64,000 nucleotides of DNA from Dichetophora obliterata (Eukaryota > Arthropoda > Insecta > Diptera > Sciomyzidae): the NCBI GenBank assembly GCA_963920525.1, contig OY986438.1:187036388-187100387 (forward strand), in the 5' to 3' direction. Made by a program: the position numbers and the translations under genes. Under the pieces are notes generated by a model, which saw only the letters and a program-made list of their open reading frames with translations, did no database searches and was not told where the DNA came from. Below, piece after piece: positions 55,076 to 64,000 of the stretch; position 1 is the stretch's first letter, and each line of letters starts with the position of its first letter.

Positions 55076-57518
55076 TGAGATGCTTGATTCTAGTGCTACT
55101 TACGACCATGATTTGTGCTGCGGCGAAATCAATCAGCCTCATTCCGTTATCATGTTCAACTCTTTATGTATAATATGCTGTACGCGCTCAGTTGAGATGC
55201 CTTTAGTCTCAGCCACCTCACGTATTTTCATTCTCCGATCGAACAATAATCGCGATAATAATTTTTCTCAAAGGAACGGCAAGAAAAACGACTCGTAGAG
55301 GGCACTACCGTTGCAGTAAAAATTAAATTCAAACAAGCAATCATGATACAATATTTATTAGGTGTCATGAGAACGTGTGTCGTTCAAAACTGTTGTGAAC
55401 TGTTATGGTAGCGATACCTTAGTGAACGATGTTTTTCTCTAAATGTGTTTTACTGTAAGCGTCAGAAAAATTGTAAATTATTTAATTTAATTATTAATAT
55501 TGTGAAATTATATAAATAATTCAAGTGCAATTGTTGGCTCCGCTGAATGCGTCCAATGTGTGTGACACACGCGGTTTGTTTTGTTTTCTTTTGTTTAACA
55601 TTCGATGGCCGCAGCTCGTGAGAAAATAGGTAGCTGTCATGGCTACCTAATAGTCATTGTATCAAGCAAACAAATAATTCAAAAAATTAAATGACAGTTC
55701 ATAAAAATATACAAATGTGGCACCTGTGTTTCAAATTTTTTGAAGGCTATATCACAATTTTATATAGATAGCAAAAATAATCCTATTTGCTATAGAATTG
55801 TTTCTTTTTGTTTTTGCTTTGCATGTAAAAAAAAATAATCTGGATTATTTTGAAGCGAATGGAACGCAGCTACTGTTTAAAATTGCAAAAAGTTTCTTCC
55901 CACGAGTTTCTATTCCTCTGCCATGCCCTTCACCTTCTACATTTTTTTTTACGATTCCACCTGAAAGTATACATAATAAAGTTCTCGCAACCAAGTAACT
56001 AAGTAGGTCTTTGAAAAATTTCTAACATTATACGTGGAAAGTGGTTACAACTGTTCTGCTAGTTATTGCTGTCATTTTTTTGGCATTGTTGGTTCAATAA
56101 ATATGTTAACGACATTTTTTTGGCAAACTCCACTTTGGGAATAAAAACTAACCCTAACTCAATATCACATGACATGCGTCTTTGTACCTTTGTATATGTA
56201 GTGGATGAAAAATAATTGAGTTTGTATTGAGTTCAAGAGTTTTATGGTACACAACAGCCTCATTAAAGCTCCCTAAAGTCACATTTTTCTCTTCTTTTGA
56301 CATAAAACTATATGGACTGAATTAAATCAGTCAGGCTTTAATTTGAATTGAGTTCAACAAAAACAATGTTTACTTTTTAAAGACTTGACTGATTTAATAG
56401 CTGGATGAAAGGAAAGCGAGAGTTTTAAATTTGGTATCGCTATTTTTGCTAATACTTTTATTGGTATCATTTGTTATTACCTTGATATTGATTTAAGTCT
56501 GCCAAAGCTAAAAAAAAAACATTCTGAAACCAATTTTGCGCAAAAGAAAAGCATGCCATTATTTATGTTAAGTATTATTTTGAGCTACTGATTCATAGGC
56601 ATTGGCAAAAGAGGGCACACACAAACAATCATTGTAATAGCATGCACAGTGTTTTCGACAAGCGCATCAAGGATAATTTTTTGTCTGCTGAACAACTATA
56701 AATCAATTACTTCATTTTTTGCTTGAATAGAACTGAAACGGCCTCGTCAAGGTTTGCTTTTAGTACGTTTTGTCTAAGGTTGCATATGTTGATTGGAATG
56801 TAATTTCGTGTTGAAGCATAATTTGAATTTTTTTATATATATATAAAAGTAGGTTTAAATATAGCCTCGAACTCGAACTTTGTGCTCTTAAACGTCAGAA
56901 AGACAGTTCACTCGCAAGACTTTATCGGCGCTCCGAATGTTTAACACGTAACGAATTATGTACTTCCTTATATTTTATCATTTATCCAATTGTAATGCAG
57001 AACTGTGAATAGAATATGACGCAGGTGTGTTTTGTTTTATACAAAAGTAAGTAGTTCGACACTGAAATCAACATTTTTCCTAAACAAAAAATATTTTTCA
57101 ACTAAAAAGGTAAAATGTTGATCCTTTCTTTGATTTAAAACAATATATAACCATCGGCATTTTGACAATTTTGAGTTAGTGGATTTTGATATCAAATTTT
57201 TCAAATCTGCACAACGTATTTTGCTATCTCTTCTAGAAAGTAGAGATATTTCGTGTCCATTTTGCGCTATAATCCTTTAAACAGAAATTTTTTGTGACCT
57301 CTTGCATTTATCGTACCATTAACTCAAAATTGCAAAATGGCGTATGGTGCACATGAAACCCCAAATGACGATATATTTACTAATTTCAAATTTGAAGATG
57401 ATATTTTCAACTTTAAACTTCACTTTTTTTAAGTTTTTATTTTGAGTTGTTGCTTTAGTTCAAGAATTATATCATATGTATGAAGGAACGAGGTTTTCAA
57501 CTTTTCAGATTACTTCTT
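55076..57518. other. noncoding, no gene
   Basis: AT-rich DNA with nothing recognisable. The frame 55798-55998 has no domain. Confidence 0.5.
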
Positions 57519-57572
57519 CAACTATATAGGTTGAACTATATAGGTCAACTATATAGGTCAACTATATAGGTT
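57519..57572 (+). repeat. short tandem repeat AACTATATAGGTC
   Basis: Four copies of a 13-14-bp unit (CAACTATATAGGT). Confidence 0.9.
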
Positions 57573-58300
57573 TTTTATACATGTTTGATTGAAAATTTAA
57601 TTATATTAAGAAATATTTATTTTTTTTATGACTCTGTCATGAAAATGTCTCTATGGAAGAGAAATTTTTTGGCATTTTTTATTTTTATATTCGAAAATAG
57701 TGCTGCTAATTTTTTTTATAATATGCTTAATTGGCTTGAGAATGACCCGTTTTTTTTTGCTCGGTACCACGCGTCAAAGCATCAGAAACTAAAAGAAATA
57801 GGTTGTACGCACTAGCAAGAGCTCCAGAAACTTAAAATTTTTCTCGAGCCGAAATCCAGGAATTGTTTTTAGAGTCGATCATGGAAACATTTTCACTCCA
57901 TGCTTAATATTGAATTTGTCAAGGTTTCGGTTGAAGCACTAATTTTTTTAATTTTTGGAATGATGTTCCTTTACGCGGCTTGCGGGTGGTGTGATTTGGT
58001 AGAAACCCTCACATAACAGTGAGATTGTTGTGTGTGTATGCGTGCGAGTATCAAGCAGACTGCAAACTACCCAGTGGGCATTTAAGCTAGTGTTACGCAA
58101 AAGAAGGCATGCTAGTAGTGGTTTTATTGGAGTCAATATACCTTCCATGATCGCTGTATTGATGAGTGCTTCTGAAAAGCCTACCTTTTAAAGGTTCTGA
58201 GTCTTTTCATAGCATTTTATGTGAAAAATTTTTTTATAAAACTTTAAAAAATGATAAATGATTAAGATAATTAAAAAAAAATAAGTTTTAAGAAAATCAA
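57573..58300. other. noncoding, no gene
   Basis: No recognisable feature. 58195-58320 is loosely repeated in direct orientation at 58630-58760. Confidence 0.45.
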
Positions 58301-58356
58301 AAAAAAATTTTTTGATCTGGGTCTCGAACCGATGTCTCCGGATTCTTACACATTAC

Positions 58357-58594
58357 GGGCCAGTTTTTTAGTACGAGTTTAAACTATAGTCAAATTAAAC
58401 CTAGCTTAACTCACCAAAATTGGACATTTAAACTCGGTTAAACTAGACATTTTAACATTCGTTGAAGTTGAATTGACTTAAATTATCATATAATTTGTTT
58501 TTTTTTGCCTAAACAGAGTTTAAACGTCCAATTTTGGTGAGTTAAGCTCGGTTTAATTTGACCAGACTTTAAACTCGTACTGAAAAATTGACCC
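58357..58594. mobile_element. MITE, 238 bp, TAC duplication (Harbinger-like ends)
   Basis: GGGCCAGTTTTTTAGTACGA and GGGTCAATTTTTCAGTACGA (from the right) start arms that continue with GAGTTTAAA, GTCAAATTAAACC and CACCAAAATTGGAC. TAC flanks both sides (58354-58356, 58595-58597). It inserted next to a B-box-bearing sequence (GGTTCGAGACC, minus strand near 58335). Confidence 0.82.
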
Positions 58595-58834
58595 TACATA
58601 TCATATTATATGACAACTTTATATGGTACAATTCTAAGTCTTTTCTTATATTTTTGTATGAAAAATTTTTTTGTAAAATTTTAAATGAACTTTTTAGATA
58701 AATTTTTTAACTTTTTAGAAATTTTTTAATTTAAAAAAATGTTGTTTGTTTGAGCTGTGTCTCAAACAACGAAAGCTTACTTTAATACTGATTACTTAGT
58801 AATGATGCAAAATAAGCTTTAGTTTTTTAACACC

Positions 58835-58930
58835 TGTGGTAGACGAGTGGATAAGGTCTTGGACCAGCACATGAAAGAACGTGGGTTCAAATCTGGAAAT
58901 TGTCAGTAGTTTTTTATACTAAGTTGAGAT
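58835..58930 (+). mobile_element. tRNA-like SINE head
   Basis: A box TGGTAGACGAGTGGATAAGG and B box GTGGGTTCAAATCTGG are spaced as in a tRNA. No matching acceptor stem is visible, so I prefer a SINE head to a tRNA gene. The tail is not defined. Confidence 0.55.
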
Positions 58931-59352
58931 TTATATTGCTATTCTTTATAACGTGTATTCTCAATAAGTACTTTTAGCAGGCCTCTTTAGAGTCGTGAGA
59001 GAGGAAGGCCTGGAAAATTTTCTTGTTTCATATAAAGAAGTTAATGGGCTTGGATATGAGTGCGAAAGGGCTAAAAAATCCATAGTATGGCCTGCTAGAA
59101 GCGCTTTGAAGCCTTGCTTTTGCCTACAGGGTAGCGGGCGAGTGCGCTATGTGCGTGCGTGCGAGTATTGAGAATCGAGCAGACTAACTGCATGTTTATG
59201 TAAAACGAAACATAGGCTGAACGTAGTGAAAGAAAAGAGCAACAATATTTTTTAATATGGAAAAATGTATTGCTTATCGTGTCTCGCACCACGTTTAGCC
59301 TTCCTTTCGTTTCGCATAAACATGCCGTAAGAAACGAGTAGGCAAGTGCGCA

Positions 59353-59361
59353 ACTCTCTCT

Positions 59362-59402
<41 letters not shown>
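59353..59402. repeat. CT microsatellite
   Basis: An almost pure CT run of about 50 bp with a few TTT interruptions at its left. It creates a spurious Arg-Glu repeat frame on the minus strand. Confidence 0.97.
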
Positions 59403-59403
<1 letters not shown>

Positions 59404-59579
59404 ATGTGTGTCTCTATTTCGGACACGTAGAAATTTCGTTAAACGCATTTGTTATTTTTATTTTTGTGCTTGTTTTGAATCATACGTGAGAATCTTAATT
59501 GCAATTAAGTTTTAAGAAATGGAAACTATAGCAAATGTGTGTAATACAGTCTGATCTGATGTTAGAATTCAAAAAAGTT

Positions 59580-60860
59580 ATTTTGCCACTAGAGTGAACC
59601 CTTAATGTGTTTTTTTTTCTTAAACTATTTGAAAATTCGCTGATCGCTGATTTCGAATCTTGTGTAAGATTTTTAAAATAGCTTTTTGATAGTAGGGTGG
59701 ACCCTGAAAATGTGTTTTTAGGTTTTTATAGTTTTTTTTACACTAGGGTGGACCCAAATTTTTTTTTTTTGCTTATACTCTTTTTGTATGAGCTGGCAGT
59801 ATTATGAAGTCTTTGATTTTGAGTCTTATGTTAGAATTTCAAAATTGTTTTTCGACACTAGGGTTAACCCTAAAAATGTGTTTTCTGGCTTTATACTCTT
59901 TGTAGATGAGTCGGTGATTTCGCATTTGATAAAGAATTTAAAATAGTTTTTTTGCACTAGGATGGACTCAAATTTTTTTCTAGCTTATACTCTTTTTGTA
60001 TGTGCTGACAGTATTATGAAGTCCTTGATTTTGAGTCTTATGTTAGAATTTAAAAATTGTTTTTCGACACTAGAGTGGACTCTAAAAATATGTTTTCTGG
60101 CTTTATACTCTTTGTAGAAGAGTCGGTGATTTGGCATATGATATTAGAAATTCAAATAGTTTTTTTTGCACTAGGGTGGACCCAAATTTTTTTTTTTTTT
60201 TTTTTTGGCTTATATTTTTTTTTTGTATAAGCTGGCAGTATTATGAAGTCGTTGATTTTGAGTCTTATGTTAGAATTTAAAAATTGTTTTTCGACACTAG
60301 AGTGGACCCTAAAAATGTGTTTTCTGTCTTTATACTTTTTGTAGAAGAGTCGGTGATTTGGCATTTGATATTAGAAATTCAAATAGTTTTTTTTGCACTA
60401 GGGTGGACCCAAATTTTTTTTTGCTTATACTGTTTTTGTATGAGCTGGCAGTATTATGAAGTCGTTGATTTTGAGTCTTATGTTAGAATTTCAAAATTGT
60501 TTTTCGACACAAGGGTGGACCCTAAAAATGTGTTTTCTGGCTTTATACTCTTTGTAGACGAGTCGGTGATTTGGCATTTGATATTAGAAATTCAAATAGT
60601 TTTTTTTTTGCACTAGGGTGGACCCAAATTTTGTTGGCTTATTCTCTTTTGTATGAGCTGACAGTATAATGAAGTCGTTGATTTTGAGTCTTATGTTAGA
60701 ATTTCAAAATTGTTTTTCGACACTAGGGTTGACCCTAAAATTATGTTTTTGTTTTAAACTCTTTGTAGATGTGCTGGTAGCTGATTTCAAATCTGATTTA
60801 AGAACTTAAATAAGTTTCTTGACACTAGGGTGGACCTTAATAATGGGTTTTATACTCTTA
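59580..60860 (+). repeat. ~213-bp satellite, two-part unit, about 5 to 6 copies
   Basis: The landmark CAGTAT(T/A)ATGAAGTC recurs at about 59797, 60009, 60236, 60449 and 60662, spaced 212, 227, 213 and 213 bp; differences lie mainly in T-run length. Each unit holds two related halves starting CACTAGGGTGGACCC (one followed by TAAAAATGTG, the other by AAATTTTTTT), so the unit is a diverged dimer of ~106 bp. Outer copies are more degraded. Confidence 0.92.
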
Positions 60861-62841
60861 AGTAAGTCCAGTTTTCTTCAACTTTTTAATCAATTCAAGA
60901 TTCATACGAGAAACATGATGCACGTTCTATGCTCAGCGCCTTATTTTTTTGCATCGTGAAGCAAACATCGCTGACAACGGTAACTGTCTATTTTCATCTC
61001 TCTTAAGAGTTTTACATCTTCATTTTCAATAAATAAAATTTTTTCCTAAGATATTGTATTAAACTTTTTGATTTTATTATTCATTTACATAATTTGCCTT
61101 AAGAAATTAAAAAGGCAAAAATAAAAAATTATATACATATATAAAAAATTATAAATATATAAAACTATACAGATTTTTGTTTCGAATTGCATTCGAAGTT
61201 GAAGAAAAAGTTTAAGGAGCTTCGTTCCGGATGGGGGTCCCCTGATCGCACCTAGGAAATATCGCTTTAAGAAAACTTGACCACAAAAAAATTAAAAATC
61301 ACCCACAATTTCTCCATACAAAATTTGAGATTTTTCATATGAAACATTTAGTTTTTTCCTTTTTTTGTCGTAATTTCCTTTTTACTTTAAGGTAATTTCT
61401 TATTTTCAAATCTCCTATAAAAAATTGTAGTTACGTCTTTTTTAGTCAATTTGACATCCTCTTCTTCCAAACAACTGACGTCACAACCACGTGCTCACTA
61501 TGCTGGCGGGCATGCGTATGTTATTTTGTTTGTTATTTGTTCCATGTCTACTCTCGATTCTTGAGAAATTTTTTTGTGTACGAAATGTTTGCTAGGAATG
61601 ATTGCAATAATGTATGAAGAAAATTCCTTATGTCCCTCAATTTTATTCTCCAAAGCTTATTTTCAGGAATCTTTAATATTCAAACCAACATATTTTTGAA
61701 TCAATCAGAACTAAATAATAACGTTGATGTAATCGAAACGAGTGCTAATCAGATTCGACAAAAACCAGCCAGTGGATTCATATCCCTTGAACACACATGG
61801 AAATACCTATAAAAAAGCTTTATTATACCAAAGCTAAGTCCAAATGTCCAAAAAATTTTAAAGAATATGAAATATTTTCATTCCATTTAAATGTATCACA
61901 TGACAATGACTTCAGTGCAACAAATCCATATAAGATCCTAAGGACTCTGCCAAAATGTGACGAATTATCTGAATGAGGAGTGTGTTGCAAAGGTTAAAAT
62001 TTATAAAACAGTAAGACAATTACCAAAAATATTATCAAAATAATTAATTTTAATAAAAAAATATTTTTAGTTGTTGTATTTAATTTTATAGATTTACGGT
62101 TATTATGTTAATATATTTTAAAAATACAAAATTTCTAGCATTTTTGAATCCAATGTCAATAAAGAAGCAGTATTTAAAAATAATGTAAAATCTTTAACAT
62201 GCAATTTTGAAAGGAATTTATTTCATAGAATGCTTTTCTAATGCTCTAGAATATTAAATAAATAATTTTTCAAGAAAAAATTTTTTTATACCGATAGCAA
62301 ACAATAGGCCATAGCTTTGCAATAGAACATAACTGCAAATAAAACGTTTGCTACTTAACACACTTTTAAGCCAAAAATACCGATGATACCAACTAATTTT
62401 TCCTTTAAATTCAAACGTTTAAGCTTTCACGAGCAGGTTTGCTTTGCAATGACTGGTGTCTTTGACATGACCCTTTAAATATTTTTTTATTTCTATTTAC
62501 ATACAAGTCTTCTTCGCAATGACTTTCAATAAGGCTCAAGGCTAATCTTTTAATATGGTGTGTGTTGATTTGCGCTAGGAAGTATTTGGGCATGGACTCT
62601 CTCAAAATCAATAAACTTAACTTCAATTAATAAAAAAATAGCTAAATAGTCTGCTGTGTGTTTGACTCTAAACAGAATTGTTGTTGCATTCTTCAAAACT
62701 TTCTTGTTCTAAAAAGCTCATCATTAAAATCAACTAAAAATAGTGCTTACCGAGAAAAATAGATAAATTAAAAATAACTAAGGTCATTAAGTCCAATATC
62801 TTTACATACAAAATGTTTTAATATCTTATTGATACTCCTAA
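60861..62841. other. noncoding, no gene
   Basis: AT-rich sequence. The frames at 61630-61812 and 62411-62626 have no domain. Confidence 0.5.
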
Positions 62842-63275
62842 GGCACATATTATACGATGATCGTTGATCGGCGTTCAAAATATTTTTGTTGTTGCTTTCA
62901 ATGCGAAACTGTCAAAAAACACTGAGAGCCAGAGCGGATGAACAATTGTTAGGGCGAGCAAGATATGTTCATTTTTGAACGCTGTACATGACAGCAATCA
63001 CAATCGAAATAGTGTTGCTGGGTGGCAAAATTTAAGATGTGTTCACTTTTAGCAGCTAAAAAGTACTAGAAGTACTGCTTTTGGACTGAAAGGAATTAAA
63101 AAAAAAGTTGCATGAAACCCTTATTTTTAACAAGAATTCTTACTGGAATAAAGAAAAAAACAAGACTTGATCGCGATGAAACGATTATCATGTGACCTAC
63201 CAACGATCAATATGTAAAAGAGCGTAAAAAAGTGTTCATTGAACGCCGATCAACGATCATCGTGTAATATGTGCC
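62842..63275. mobile_element. Harbinger-like MITE, 434 bp, TAA duplication
   Basis: GGCACATATTATACGATGAT and GGCACATATTACACGATGAT (from the right) continue for ~38 bp through CGTTGATCGGCGTTCAA. TAA flanks both sides (62839-62841, 63276-63278). No coding content. Confidence 0.85.
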
Positions 63276-63278
63276 TAA

Positions 63279-64000
63279 GCAATGCCAAGAAAAAGTATGC
63301 TAGTTGTGCATATTAAGGAAAAAGTTGATGTCGTAATATTTATTTTTTTTTCCACATAATATTTAAATTTTTAATTTTTGTTGTACTACATAACCAACAT
63401 AATTTTAAAATTAAATTAATATTAAACTTGTTGGCATTTTGTGTTTGACTTTCTCAAACTTCTGGCTTTATCATCTCTTTTGCTGTTTTTATAAACTTAA
63501 TAAAAACTAGCAAAATTTTTGCACACCAAGATAAAATTAACAACAAGTTCAAAAATACCCTAAAGCTGCATTTGCTGAATGCAATATTTTGACGAGCTTA
63601 AGCTCTGCTGCAGCTGAAATGACTGGCAACGCCATTTAAAAAGACTGGGCTAAGTTCGAAGGTTTGGAAAACAAATTTTTTTTTTAAATAATTAAGTAAG
63701 ATAAAATTAATCTCCCAATCTGTCGACTGCAAAAAGAGCTTCATCAAAAAATGTATTTATACATACACATATTTTTAATTGCTAGTTTTTTTTTTAAATC
63801 CTTCAAATTTCCTTATGAAAAAATGGGACAAGCTGTCAAACTTATGTCACTCACTCCCTTGCTTAATTTGTCTGATGCACTTAGTGATTAGCTTACAGCA
63901 ACGTTAACAAGCCCAGCATAAAAATGCGCCATTGGAAGATGGCAGTTGTGTGTGTCATTCAAGGTTCTTTTCTCGTTATTGTTGTTGCTATCCTTGAATT
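63279..64000. other. noncoding, no gene
   Basis: AT-rich sequence to the window end, nothing recognised. Confidence 0.5.

Noticed and set aside
58835..58910. tRNA gene
   Set aside because: Box motifs are present but the arms do not pair well by eye; treated as a SINE head. A covariance-model tRNA search would decide.
59095..59448. Minus-strand frame with an Arg-Glu repeat
   Set aside because: Produced by the CT microsatellite.
60152..60616. Frames in the satellite
   Set aside because: Repeat translation with no protein character.

Overview
The window is AT-rich, intron- or intergenic-type insect DNA and is made almost entirely of transposable elements. A higher dipteran (fly) is the best inference. 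The support is a Mos1-like mariner, a DD41D mariner-group element, a P-like element with a THAP exon and a 53-bp intron, a Ty3/gypsy element, Jockey/CR1-like and RTE-like LINE remains, and many MITEs. No host protein-coding gene, true tRNA, rRNA or CRISPR array could be supported.

Layout. 1-2480 is a degenerate ~1.1-kb tandem repeat; its inverted relative lies at 17494-20700 and carries an intact 1286-bp mariner (17875-19160). 6975-9790 holds a broken LINE opened twice: by a TTAA-flanked piggyBac-type MITE (7702-7939) and by an internally deleted DD41D element (8807-9707). 12060-12930 is a hAT MITE, 14508-14897 a hAT transposase tail, 15434-15700 a tRNA-derived SINE and 15951-17493 a foldback element with ~360-bp arms.

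21488-28196 is a P-superfamily element with a 9-bp target duplication. Its THAP exon is split by a complete Ty3/gypsy retrotransposon (21728-27005) with apparently identical 198-bp LTRs, a TACG target duplication and one uninterrupted 1612-codon Gag-Pol frame that begins with a SAP-like motif. 30986-34470 holds two LINE remains, the second with most of its coding region. 38253-43565 is bounded by inverted CAGG-rich arms and contains foldbacks plus three CACTA/EnSpm-type elements with 24-bp subterminal repeats.

43566-64000 is noncoding and holds hAT and Harbinger-like MITEs, LINE scraps, a gutted RTE element around a 54-bp palindromic repeat array, tRNA-like SINE heads, a CT microsatellite and a ~213-bp two-part satellite (59580-60860).

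The only frames that look intact are the mariner transposase (18048-19085) and the gypsy Gag-Pol (21921-26759). All other coding sequence is decayed. The nesting gives relative ages: P-like element before gypsy; LINE before piggyBac MITE and DD41D element; dispersed repeat before mariner.
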